Shown in pieces: positions 8,451 through 16,161 of a stretch of 64,000 nt of DNA (within the stretch, counting starts at the first letter, position 1; each line of letters starts with the position of its first letter). The stretch is from Scatosoma sp045533485 (GTDB lineage Bacteria > Bacillota > Clostridia > Christensenellales > Borkfalkiaceae), in the NCBI GenBank assembly GCA_045533485.1, contig JAZSHX010000044.1:19248-83247 (forward strand), read 5' to 3'. Position numbers and translations under genes: made by a program. The notes beneath the pieces are model-generated. The model saw only the letters and a list, made by a program, of their open reading frames with translations, was not told the DNA's origin and searched no databases.

Positions 8451-9716
8451 ATGAAAAAATTTCAAGTAGCCATTATCGGCGGCGGCGCGTCGGGTTTGAC
8501 GCTTGCCTGCGCGCTGGCAAATGAAAACTGCATAATCACCGTTTACGAACGCGGAGAAAGAGTAGGCCGTAAGCTTTCGGCAACGGGCAACGGCCAAGGC
8601 AACGTGACCAACCTTGCCGTCAAAGACACGCCGTATTTCTCTTTTTCGGGCGTAGGTATAGCGCGCGCAAACGCGCTTATTTCCCGTTACGACGCGCAGT
8701 TGCTTATGGCGGATTTACAATCGCTTGGCTTGCTTTTGATTGCCGACGAACGGGGCAGAGTGTATCCGGCAGGCAGACAAGCTTCCGCGGTTACGGACGC
8801 ACTGCGTTTTACGCTTTCGCAAACGGGCGTACAAACGCGCTTGGACAGTCAAGTGGAACGCATAGAAAAAACGGCGCAGGGCTTTGTTTTGAGCATAAAA
8901 AACAAGCAGGGCGACAAGCAAACGTCAACAGCGGACGCGGTCGTTTTATGCGCAGGCGGTAACGTAGCCAAGCAGTTAGGCACGGACGGCACTGCGTACG
9001 CTTTGGCAACGGCGCTGGGACATACCTGCACGCCGTTATACCCGTCGCTGGTGCAGTTGAAAACGGAGATGCAGACGATAAAAACGCTTAAAGGTATTCG
9101 CGTGACGGACGCAGGAATAAAAGCAACTTGGCAAAACGAAAGGGGCGAAAGGCAATCGCACGCGTTGCAGGGGGATTTGATTTTTACCGATTGCGGCGTA
9201 TCGGGCGACGGCATTTTCCGTCTTTCCGCTTTCGTGACCGCGCATATCCAACGTGGCGTTACGCTCACCGTCGACTTTTTACCTACGCACAGCCAAGAAG
9301 AAATTTATGCGTTGCTTTTGCAAAAGCAACGGCGCTATCCCCAAATGCAAACGGGCGAATTGCTTTGCGGCTTTGTCAATAACCAAATCGCGCGCGCCGT
9401 AATGAAATGCGCGGAAAATCATTTGCAAACGGCGGCAAAGCTTGTCAAGGCATTTCCCTTGGCGGTAAAGGGCAGCTTGGGCGCGGATTACGCGCAGGTG
9501 ACCAAGGGCGGTATCCGTATGGACGAAGTGGACGACAATTTGCAAAGCAAATTTGTAGACGGTCTATATTTCGCAGGCGAAATTTTAGACGTGGACGGCC
9601 CTTGCGGCGGCTTTAATCTGCAATGGGCGTATTCGTCGGCAAAAGCAGTGGCTTGTGCCCTGCGTACGCGCATACAAAACCATCAAAAAACAGGCAAAGA
9701 TAGGGGGCAGGTATGA
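8451..9716 (+). CDS. NAD(P)/FAD-dependent oxidoreductase, BaiN/HI0933 family
   Basis: 421 residues. The FAD-binding Rossmann motif GGGASGLTLA lies at residues 9-18, followed by the family signature GRKLSATGNGQGNVTN and a C-terminal FAD-contact segment AGEILDVDGPCGGFNLQWA. This matches the HI0933/YhiN/BaiN flavoprotein family, whose members include a bile-acid reductase, but most are uncharacterised. I choose the ATG at 8451; an upstream in-frame ATG at 8433 overlaps the -10 box. The stop overlaps the next start by four bases (ATGA), so the two flavoproteins are translationally coupled. Confidence 0.88.
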   Translation: MKKFQVAIIGGGASGLTLACALANENCIITVYERGERVGRKLSATGNGQGNVTNLAVKDTPYFSFSGVGIARANALISRYDAQLLMADLQSLGLLLIADERGRVYPAGRQASAVTDALRFTLSQTGVQTRLDSQVERIEKTAQGFVLSIKNKQGDKQTSTADAVVLCAGGNVAKQLGTDGTAYALATALGHTCTPLYPSLVQLKTEMQTIKTLKGIRVTDAGIKATWQNERGERQSHALQGDLIFTDCGVSGDGIFRLSAFVTAHIQRGVTLTVDFLPTHSQEEIYALLLQKQRRYPQMQTGELLCGFVNNQIARAVMKCAENHLQTAAKLVKAFPLAVKGSLGADYAQVTKGGIRMDEVDDNLQSKFVDGLYFAGEILDVDGPCGGFNLQWAYSSAKAVACALRTRIQNHQKTGKDRGQV

Positions 9717-11278
9717 GTTTACGCTGCTTTTCCGATATAAAATTACCGCTTGGCAAAAGCGAAAGCGAACTGAAAAAAATCGCCGAAAAAAAGCTGGGTA
9801 AAAAGGCGGCGTATTTCGCCATCAAGAAAAAATCGCTGGACGCGCGCAACAAAGCGGATATCCGCTACGTATACACGGTGGAAATTTCCGCTGAGCCGCT
9901 TGCGACCACCCAAGCGCCGATAGAACGCTTGCCAAAGCATAAATTGCCCAAGGAACGCGCCTTAATCGTCGGCAGCGGCCCTGCGGGGCTGTTTTGCGCA
10001 CTGCGGTTGATAGAGCGCGGTATTGCGCCGATATTGATAGAGCGCGGCGCAAGCGTAGACGACCGCGAAAAAAGCGTGCAAGCGTTTATCCAAACGCGCG
10101 TGCTGGACACAAACAGCAACGTACAGTTCGGCGAAGGCGGCGCAGGTACGTTTTCCGACGGTAAATTAAACACGCAAACGCACAACGCCTTAAACGCGGA
10201 AGTGCTGAAAACCTTTGTAAAATTCGGCGCGCCCGAAGAAATTTTATGGCTGCAAAAACCGCATATCGGCAGCGATAATTTAAAAACCGTAGTCAAAAAT
10301 ATGCGCGAACATATCCTTGCAAACGGCGGCGAAGTGCGTTTTCACACGCTCTTGAAAGACGTGCGCTTGCAAAACCAAACGCTGCGAAGCGTCACCATAC
10401 AGGATATGCAAACGGGCAAGGAAGAAGTGCTTACTCCGTCCGTTTTGGTGCTGGCAATCGGGCATAGCGCGCGCGACACGTTTTCGATGCTTTGTTCACG
10501 CGGCGTACAAATGCGCGCCAAGGACTTTGCAGTGGGCGTGCGTATAGAGCACTTGCAAAGCAAGATTTCTTTTGCGCAGTACGGCAAAGCGTACACGATG
10601 CTCCCTGCTGCCGATTATAAGCTGGTTTCGCACGCAAGCGAACGCGCGGCGTTTACCTTTTGTATGTGCCCGGGCGGCTTCGTAATGCCGTCGTCCAGCG
10701 AAGAATACGGCGTAGTCACCAACGGTATGAGCAACTACGCACGCAACGAACGCAACGCCAACGCGGCGTTGATAGCGCAGGTAAGAAAAACCGACTTTTT
10801 GCAAGACGCGGACAAAAACCCCTTGGCTGGGGTGGAATACCAACGCGCGATTGAGCAAGCGGCGTATCAAGCAGGCGGGGGCAATTACGCCGCGCCCGTA
10901 CAGCTTGTCGGCGACTTTTTAGCGGATAAGGTTTCGTCAAAGTTTGGCGAAGTGTTGCCAAGCTACGCAATCGGCACGGCGTTTGCCGATTTTAGGTCGG
11001 TTTTGCCCGCACCTATCGCGCAAACGCTGAAAACGGCGATTGTCGATATGGACAAACGCTTAAAGGGCTTTGCCTGCCCCGACGCAGTGCTCACCGCGGC
11101 GGAAACGCGCACCAGCTCTCCCGTCCGAATCGAACGCGATGAAAACAGCTTGCAATCGGTCAACGCAAACGGCGTTTATCCCTGCGGCGAAGGCGCAGGC
11201 TATGCAGGCGGTATCACTTCATCCGCCGCCGACGGACTGCGTATTGCCGATGCAATTTATGCAAATTTTCTTAAATAA
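9713..11278 (+). CDS. FAD-dependent dehydrogenase, COG2509 type
   Basis: 521 residues. A small N-terminal alpha/beta domain (about 1-70, Lys-rich) precedes the dinucleotide-binding motif GSGPAGLFCALRL near residue 90 and the segment VQFGEGGAGTFSDGKLNT, typical of the uncharacterised COG2509 flavoproteins. The C-terminus closes with GVYPCGEGAGYAGGITSSAADG, the second FAD contact. It overlaps the preceding flavoprotein gene by four bases. Its start lies inside the word GGGGCAGGTATG, which also serves as its ribosome binding region. Reaction unknown; a cytoplasmic redox role is inferred. Confidence 0.88.
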   Translation: MSLRCFSDIKLPLGKSESELKKIAEKKLGKKAAYFAIKKKSLDARNKADIRYVYTVEISAEPLATTQAPIERLPKHKLPKERALIVGSGPAGLFCALRLIERGIAPILIERGASVDDREKSVQAFIQTRVLDTNSNVQFGEGGAGTFSDGKLNTQTHNALNAEVLKTFVKFGAPEEILWLQKPHIGSDNLKTVVKNMREHILANGGEVRFHTLLKDVRLQNQTLRSVTIQDMQTGKEEVLTPSVLVLAIGHSARDTFSMLCSRGVQMRAKDFAVGVRIEHLQSKISFAQYGKAYTMLPAADYKLVSHASERAAFTFCMCPGGFVMPSSSEEYGVVTNGMSNYARNERNANAALIAQVRKTDFLQDADKNPLAGVEYQRAIEQAAYQAGGGNYAAPVQLVGDFLADKVSSKFGEVLPSYAIGTAFADFRSVLPAPIAQTLKTAIVDMDKRLKGFACPDAVLTAAETRTSSPVRIERDENSLQSVNANGVYPCGEGAGYAGGITSSAADGLRIADAIYANFLK

Positions 11279-11471
11279 ATGCTAAAAATGACGGTATTTC
11301 ATTTTGTTTTCACTTTATTATCACAAAACTATCACATATCAATTTTATAATAAATAGATAGTAAAAGTGCCTATACGAAACTTTTTTCATATTCTCTCAC
11401 TAAGGTACGCGCTCCGTTTTTGCGGAGCGCGTATCCTTTTTTACCGCCCTGAAAATAAAGCGGTCAAACGC
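11279..11471. other. intergenic region after the flavoprotein operon
   Basis: AT-rich stretch with no convincing gene. It has an isolated TATAAT at 11346 without a good -35 box, then the terminator at 11404-11442. Confidence 0.5.
11404..11442 (+). terminator. strong rho-independent terminator
   Basis: GTACGCGCTCCG pairs with CGGAGCGCGTAT around a short T-rich loop and is followed by CCTTTTTT. It lies 125 bases past the flavoprotein stop and probably ends that operon or a short RNA starting near 11353. Confidence 0.85.
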
Positions 11472-11500
11472 TTGCCAAACGCCAAAAAAAGTGGTACAAT
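11472..11500 (+). promoter_or_regulatory. promoter of an orphan short transcription unit
   Basis: TTGCCA, 17 bases, TACAAT, with no gene behind it before the terminator at 11580. Confidence 0.75.
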
Positions 11501-11506
11501 AGAATT

Positions 11507-11620
11507 GCGACCTAATTTAATAGCTTTTACGGAAATGTATACTTTGGGTATTTCTACAAATTATAAGTTTACATAAAACAAAAAGCGGACGGCTGGAAAA
11601 AAGCGGTCCGCTTTTTATTT
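11507..11620 (+). ncRNA. candidate small RNA (about 110 nt) or 13-codon microORF
   Basis: A complete small unit: promoter at 11472-11500, predicted start near 11507, and an 11-bp perfect terminator stem at 11580-11616. The interval carries only a 13-codon frame starting ATG at 11535 (MYTLGISTNYKFT) with a poor ribosome site, so a non-coding RNA is more likely. Ending 84 bases before a convergent WYL regulator gene, it could also act on that message. No Rfam family recognised by eye. Confidence 0.5.
11580..11620. terminator. bidirectional terminator of the orphan RNA and WYL gene
   Basis: Arms AAAAAGCGGAC (11580-11590) and GTCCGCTTTTT (11606-11616), 15-base loop, with T-tracts on both strands. 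Confidence 0.9.
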
Positions 11621-11628
11621 ATACGAAT

Positions 11629-11703
11629 AGCCCCCCCCTTGTGTAAAGGGGGGAGTAGGGGGGATTGTCATTCTGGAGCGCAACGAAGTGAAGCGATAGA
11701 ATC
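11629..11703. repeat. dispersed-type intergenic repeat remnants
   Basis: A C-run/G-run hairpin (CCCCCCCC, TTGTGTAAA, GGGGGG, then GTAGGGGGG) followed by GTCATTCTGGAGCGCAACG...GATAGAATCTCA. The second part resembles the TCATTCTGAGCGAAGCGAAGAATC-type intergenic repeats common in many bacterial genomes. Only one copy is in this window. Confidence 0.5.
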
Positions 11704-12633
11704 TCACAAATACGCCTTACGCATGCTTTGCAACAACGCTTTCAAGCGTTCGCGCACGGAAACGGGCTCAATCACCGTCACGCCGTCGCCAAGCGAAAGC
11801 AAAGTCGGTAACAAATCTTCGTCGTTGGGAAGCGTAATTTCCGCCTGCCACTCCCCGTCGTTTTGCTTGATATTCGTCACGCCAAGAGTGTCCTGCATAC
11901 GTTGCAAAACGCGCCGTTCCAAGCGCAAACGCACCTGCACGCTATTGCTTTCGTCTGCAAAAAACGACAAGGGGATTTGTTCCCGTTTGACCGTTCTCGG
12001 CACAAACCTATCCCCCGTTTTTATCATAGATAAAATGCGCGTCAAGCGGTACAGCCGAAATCGCCGTTCAAAGCGTGAAAAGGCGTACAGGTACACGCCG
12101 CTGCCTTTATGTATCAACACGTGCGGTTCAATTTTACAGTGTATTTCCCCGTCTAAGGGCGAAAAATACTGCATTTCCAAAATGGCTTGCTGACGGATGC
12201 ACTCACACAGTAACCGCAATTTCTCAAACACGGCTTGCGTGTAGGCAAAACAGCCCCCGTCCGTGATAAACGATTGCAAATCGCCGCTCAAAGCCAAATC
12301 CCGATGCTGTTTTTTGACGTGGTCGCTCAGCTTATGCTTGACGTGCAAAAACCGCGGTTCGGGCGAGCGCGCGTAAGCGTACGACAGCGCGTCTATCGCC
12401 GCGTCGTATTCTTCCTTGGTCAAAAACCCCGTAGGCAGCGTGTAATCGTCGGGCAAATAAATACCGCCGTTTCTGCCGCGTTTTACGTACACGGGCACGC
12501 TCAACGCCAAGTGATCCACATACCGATACACCGAACGTTGCGATATGCCGTACTTGTCCGCGCAGTAATTCGCCGTCAGTTTGCGTTTGGCTAAAAGATC
12601 AAATAAAATTGCAAGCAAAATGGTAAATTTCAT
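11704..12633 (-). CDS. WYL-domain transcriptional regulator
   Basis: 309 residues. An N-terminal winged helix (about 1-60) includes the recognition region YGISQRSVYRYVDHL and the wing GRNGGIYL. The WYL domain (about 135-225) has the ligand-binding core FSPLDGEIHCKIEPHVLIHKG and RFRLYRLTRI. A C-terminal WCX-like segment follows. WYL regulators often sense nucleic acids and several control DNA-damage or phage-defence genes. Its promoter contains a near-perfect LexA-type box (see the promoter entry), suggesting SOS control or autoregulation. No typical ribosome site precedes the ATG. Confidence 0.85.
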   Translation of the reverse strand: MKFTILLAILFDLLAKRKLTANYCADKYGISQRSVYRYVDHLALSVPVYVKRGRNGGIYLPDDYTLPTGFLTKEEYDAAIDALSYAYARSPEPRFLHVKHKLSDHVKKQHRDLALSGDLQSFITDGGCFAYTQAVFEKLRLLCECIRQQAILEMQYFSPLDGEIHCKIEPHVLIHKGSGVYLYAFSRFERRFRLYRLTRILSMIKTGDRFVPRTVKREQIPLSFFADESNSVQVRLRLERRVLQRMQDTLGVTNIKQNDGEWQAEITLPNDEDLLPTLLSLGDGVTVIEPVSVRERLKALLQSMRKAYL

Positions 12634-12656
12634 AACTTTTCACAACCTGTGCAAAT

Positions 12657-12685
12657 ATTATACAAACATTTGTTCGTTTTGTCAA
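12657..12685 (-). promoter_or_regulatory. WYL gene promoter with LexA-like box in the spacer
   Basis: On the minus strand TTGACA (12685-12680), 17 bases, TATAAT (12662-12657), both perfect. The spacer contains CGAACAAATGTTTG (12676-12663), which differs by one base from the 14-mer CGAACAAATGTTCG upstream of the phage cassette. Confidence 0.8.
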
Positions 12686-12748
12686 GTGATTACGGATAAC
12701 GAATTCAGGGGAAAAAGCGTGTTTTTTGCATAAACGGACGGCAAATGC

Positions 12749-12777
12749 TTGACTTTTTTATAAAAAAAGTGTAGAGT
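12749..12777 (+). promoter_or_regulatory. possible tyrS promoter
   Basis: TTGACT at 12749, 17 bases, TAGAGT at 12772, 34 bases before the tyrS start. The -10 box is weak (4 of 6). Confidence 0.5.
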
Positions 12778-12810
12778 TATATAAGCATTTGTAAAAAAGG
12801 AGATTTTCCT

Positions 12811-14013
12811 ATGGCAACGAAAGAAAACGTTATGGACGTCCTTAGAAGAAGAGGCTTTGTCAAACAAACGGTTTTTGAAGAAGAATTATACGAAAAATTA
12901 GGCAACGAAAGCGTGGCTTTTTATATCGGCTTCGATCCTACGGCGGATTCCTTGCACGTGGGGCATTTTATGCAGCTTATCGCTATGCACCATATGCAGC
13001 AAGCAGGGCATAAACCCATCATTTTGATCGGCGGCGGCACGGCAATGGTCGGCGACCCGTCGGGCAGAACGGATATGCGTTCGATGATGACCAAGGAAAC
13101 GATTAGACACAACGTCGAATGCTTCAAAAAGCAAATGTCCCGTTTCGTTAGCTTTGAAGGGGAAAACGCGGCGGTTATCGTTGACAACGGCGACTGGCTG
13201 TTGGATTTGAACTATATCGATTTCTTGCGTGAAATCGGCGCGCATTTCTCCGTAAACAGAATGCTCAGCGCGGAATGCTTCAAGCAACGCTTGGAACGCG
13301 GACTTTCTTTCCTTGAATTTAACTATATGCTTATGCAAGCATACGATTTCTTGGTGCTGTACAGAAAATACGGCTGCGCGTTGGAGCTTGGCGGCGACGA
13401 TCAATGGAATAACATTTTGGCAGGCGCAAACCTTATCCGTATCAAGGAACAACAACCTGCGTACGCGATGACGTTCACGCTGCTCACGACCAGCGACGGC
13501 AAGAAAATGGGTAAAACGGCAAAGGGCGCGGTTTGGCTTGACGAAAACAAAACGACGCCGTATGAGTTCTATCAATACTGGCGCAATATCAACGACGACG
13601 ACGTGGAAAAGTGTATGAAGCTTTTGACGTTCTTGCCCGTTGAACAAATCGAAGAAGCGTGCCGTTACAGAGACGAACGCATCAACAAGGCGAAAGAATT
13701 GCTTGCTTTCGAGCTTACCAAAGAAGTGCACGGCGAAGAAAAGGCGTTGACGGCGCAAAGCCAAGCGCAAGCGGCGTTTGGCGGCGGCAATGCGGAGCTT
13801 TTGACCAAGGAAGTGGAAAACGTAGCGCTTGTGATTGACGCGATGGTGGCGGCAGGCGTTGCCAAGTCCAAGGGCGAAGCACGCCGACTTATCGAACAGG
13901 GCGGCGTTTCGGTGGACGATAGCAAGGTGACCGACGTCAATATGGCTATCCCTGCCAAGGTATTTGTGTTGCATAAAGGCAAAAAGGTGCACTTAAAAAT
14001 TATCGTGAAATAA
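12811..14013 (+). CDS. tyrS: tyrosyl-tRNA synthetase
   Basis: 400 residues, class I synthetase charging tRNA-Tyr. The HIGH-type motif appears as HVGHF (about residues 50-54) and the KMSKS loop as KMGKT (about 231-235). The GFDPTADSLHVG start of the catalytic domain and the LGGDDQWNNI segment are typical. A C-terminal S4 RNA-binding domain (about 340-400) contains AKSKGEARRLIEQGGVSVD. AAGGAG lies 8 bases before the ATG. It stands alone between a promoter and a strong terminator; I saw no T-box leader in the short upstream region. Confidence 0.96.
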   Translation: MATKENVMDVLRRRGFVKQTVFEEELYEKLGNESVAFYIGFDPTADSLHVGHFMQLIAMHHMQQAGHKPIILIGGGTAMVGDPSGRTDMRSMMTKETIRHNVECFKKQMSRFVSFEGENAAVIVDNGDWLLDLNYIDFLREIGAHFSVNRMLSAECFKQRLERGLSFLEFNYMLMQAYDFLVLYRKYGCALELGGDDQWNNILAGANLIRIKEQQPAYAMTFTLLTTSDGKKMGKTAKGAVWLDENKTTPYEFYQYWRNINDDDVEKCMKLLTFLPVEQIEEACRYRDERINKAKELLAFELTKEVHGEEKALTAQSQAQAAFGGGNAELLTKEVENVALVIDAMVAAGVAKSKGEARRLIEQGGVSVDDSKVTDVNMAIPAKVFVLHKGKKVHLKIIVK

Positions 14014-14014
14014 C

Positions 14015-14045
14015 GAAAAGGGCGGTTTTATCCGCCCTTTTTTGG
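14015..14045 (+). terminator. tyrS terminator
   Basis: AAAAGGGCGG, TTTTA loop, CCGCCCTTTTTT, directly after the tyrS stop. Confidence 0.9.
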
Positions 14046-14056
14046 AAGAAAAGAGT

Positions 14057-14686
14057 ATGGAAAAACGCATCCGCACGGTGTACGCGCCGTATACAAGTGA
14101 AAAGATCATTGAAAGATCGCGCTTTATCACCTATTCCGCGCACGTGGAAAGTGAAGAACAGGCGCGCGCTTTTCTTGCGCAAATCCGCGCGGAACACTCA
14201 CTTGCTACGCACGTTTGCTATGCGTTTATTGCCGATAAGCTGGGCAATTTACAACGCTTTTCCGACGACGGCGAACCGCAAGGCACGGCAGGTATGCCGA
14301 TGCTGGAGGTGCTCAAAGCTAAGGGCTTATACGAAACGGCGGTGGCGGTCGTGCGGTATTTCGGCGGCGTGAAGTTGGGCGCAGGCGGTTTGGTGCGCGC
14401 GTATTCGTCCTGCACGGCGGAAAATTTAGACGGCGCGGATATTCGCACGCTGGAAATGTGCGTGGAAGCGGAAATTTTTGTAGACTATACGGGTATCGAT
14501 AGCGTACAAAAATATATTTCAACGCATACCTGCTCCCTGCTTTCCAGTGAATACGGTGCAAGCGTGCAGATAAAAGTGGCGGTGAAAAAAGCGGAAATCG
14601 ACGCGTTTATAAGCGGCTTGGTGGATTATATGCAAGGGCGCGTCAAGGTGGAGCTGGGCAAGGAATATTACGCGGCGTTTGCCTAA
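14057..14686 (+). CDS. YigZ/IMPACT family protein (UPF0029 with DUF1949)
   Basis: 209 residues. The N-terminal UPF0029 domain shows SRFITYSAHV, HVCYAF, FSDDGEPQGTAGMPML and VVRYFGGVKLGAGGLVRAY, all diagnostic of the YigZ/IMPACT family; a DUF1949 ferredoxin-like domain follows from about residue 135. Relatives influence translation control in eukaryotes; the bacterial role is unclear. I start it at the ATG at 14057; an in-frame TTG at 14042 lies in the terminator tail. Transcription may depend on read-through of the tyrS terminator. Confidence 0.9.
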   Translation: MEKRIRTVYAPYTSEKIIERSRFITYSAHVESEEQARAFLAQIRAEHSLATHVCYAFIADKLGNLQRFSDDGEPQGTAGMPMLEVLKAKGLYETAVAVVRYFGGVKLGAGGLVRAYSSCTAENLDGADIRTLEMCVEAEIFVDYTGIDSVQKYISTHTCSLLSSEYGASVQIKVAVKKAEIDAFISGLVDYMQGRVKVELGKEYYAAFA

Positions 14687-14704
14687 ATCTTTTGCAAATG
14701 GGTA

Positions 14705-14733
14705 TTGACAAAACCGCAAAACGGTGGTACAAT
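14705..14733 (+). promoter_or_regulatory. promoter of the aldo/keto reductase gene
   Basis: TTGACA, 17 bases, TACAAT, ending 20 bases before the ATG; AAGGAG follows at 14741. Confidence 0.85.
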
Positions 14734-14753
14734 AGATAAAAAGGAGTTCGATT

Positions 14754-15674
14754 ATGAAATATACAAGCATTGGCGGTGTGAAAGCGTCGCGTATGGCGAT
14801 GGGCTGTATGCGTATTGCGGATAAGCCGTTGGAACAAACGGAGCGTTTGATTGTCGAAGCGGTGAGCTCTGGCGTCAACGTGTTCGACCTTGCCGACGTG
14901 TACGGGAAAGGCGACTGCGAAAAGATTTTCGGCGTTGCCGTAAAGGACATCGGTTTGGCAAGAGAAAATTATATGCTGCAAACCAAATGCGGTATTCGCC
15001 GCGCCGATTTCGGCACGTATTACGATTTTTCTGCGGAACATATCATCGCTTCCACGGAAGCCAGCCTGTTGCGCTTGAATATGGAATATTTGGACGTTTT
15101 GCTGTTGCACCGTCCCGACGCGCTTATGCAGCCGGAAGAAGTGGCGGACGCGTTTGAACGCTTACACGCTTCGGGCAAAGTGCGCGCGTTCGGCGTTAGC
15201 AATTTCTCCGCAAGCCAAATGAAGCTTTTGGAAAAATGCGGCGTGCGGCTTGTCGTCAATCAAATGCAGTTTTCGCTTGGGCATACGTTGCCGATTGAAG
15301 CGGGCTTGAACGTCAACAACCAAAAAGCGGAAGCGGTGGCGCTTGCAGGGGACGTGGTGGAATATTGTCAGCTCAAAAACGTAACGATGCAGGCGTGGTC
15401 GCCCTTACAATACGGCTTTTTCAAGGGCACGTTCCTTGGCGACGAAAACTTTGCTCCGCTCAATGCGGAATTGAACGCGCTTGCGGAAAAATACGGCTGT
15501 ACGCCTGCGGCGATTGCCTGCGCTTGGATTTTGCGCCACCCTGCGAAAATGCAAGTGGTAACGGGTACGACGTCTCCCGTGCATATGCGTGAGCTTTGCG
15601 CGGCGGCGGATATACAGCTGACGCGAGAAGAGTGGTATAAGCTCTACTACGCAACGGGCAAAAAATTGCCGTGA
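14754..15674 (+). CDS. aldo/keto reductase
   Basis: 306 residues, a TIM-barrel NADPH-dependent oxidoreductase. The Asp/Tyr catalytic pair is seen in DLADVYGKGDCE (about residues 45-56), the Lys in LQTKCG, and the His in LLLHRPDAL. VRAFGVSNFSASQM and the C-terminal VVTGTTSPVHM cofactor segment are typical of the YdhF-like subgroup. The physiological substrate is not evident. It is followed after 42 bases, without a terminator, by the DarA-like gene. Confidence 0.92.
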   Translation: MKYTSIGGVKASRMAMGCMRIADKPLEQTERLIVEAVSSGVNVFDLADVYGKGDCEKIFGVAVKDIGLARENYMLQTKCGIRRADFGTYYDFSAEHIIASTEASLLRLNMEYLDVLLLHRPDALMQPEEVADAFERLHASGKVRAFGVSNFSASQMKLLEKCGVRLVVNQMQFSLGHTLPIEAGLNVNNQKAEAVALAGDVVEYCQLKNVTMQAWSPLQYGFFKGTFLGDENFAPLNAELNALAEKYGCTPAAIACAWILRHPAKMQVVTGTTSPVHMRELCAAADIQLTREEWYKLYYATGKKLP

Positions 15675-15716
15675 CAAACGGCTGGATAAAAATAAATAAA
15701 CGGGGAGGAAAACTGT

Positions 15717-16040
15717 ATGAAAATGATCACGGCTATCGTCAATAAAAAGGACGCTAACGACGTTTGCGACGCGTTAACGGAAGCAAAATTTTTCTTTACG
15801 CGAATGGCGACGACGGGCGGATTTTTAAAGGCGGGGAACATTACGCTTTTAATGGGCACGGAAGATGAAAGGGTGGAAGAAGCCATTGCCCTTATCCGTA
15901 AGCACAGCGCACAGCGTATGGAACCGCTTGCTTCGGTGGTCAATGCAGGCGTGCCTTCGTTTGGATATTATAGAACGGAAGTGCCGGTAGGCGGCGCAAC
16001 CGTGTTCGTTTCCCCCGTGGAACGCTTTGAAAAAATGTAA
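15717..16040 (+). CDS. cyclic-di-AMP receptor, DarA/PstA (DUF970) family
   Basis: 107 residues, a PII-like trimeric signal protein. MKMITAIVNKKDANDV, the FTRMATTGGFLKAGN loop and LLMGTEDERVEEA match the DarA/PstA family, which binds c-di-AMP in Firmicutes. GGGGAGG precedes the ATG. Its output partner is unknown even in studied species. It lies in one unit with the aldo/keto reductase and ends at a strong terminator. Confidence 0.93.
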   Translation: MKMITAIVNKKDANDVCDALTEAKFFFTRMATTGGFLKAGNITLLMGTEDERVEEAIALIRKHSAQRMEPLASVVNAGVPSFGYYRTEVPVGGATVFVSPVERFEKM

Positions 16041-16054
16041 AACGATATATTTGC

Positions 16055-16095
16055 TTACGCCCCGTCCGTTGATGGACGGGGCGTAAATTTTTTAT
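16055..16095 (+). terminator. terminator after the DarA-like gene
   Basis: TTACGCCCCGTCC pairs perfectly with GGACGGGGCGTAA, followed by TTTTTTATT. Confidence 0.93.
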
Positions 16096-16123
16096 TCGCA
16101 CGTAAAAAAATAAAAAATAGGTA

Positions 16124-16152
16124 TTGTAAAACAGGCAAAAGTATGTTATAAT
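16124..16152 (+). promoter_or_regulatory. promoter of the FNT-CPCC gene, almost leaderless
   Basis: TTGTAA, 17 bases, TATAAT (16147-16152). The ATG at 16162 is only 9 bases past the -10 box, leaving a leader of about three bases and no ribosome site. Confidence 0.75.
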
Positions 16153-16161
16153 ACATACATT

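Noticed and set aside
12898..13992. 364-codon open frame opposite tyrS
   Set aside because: Antisense shadow of tyrS with no ribosome site and no recognisable domain.
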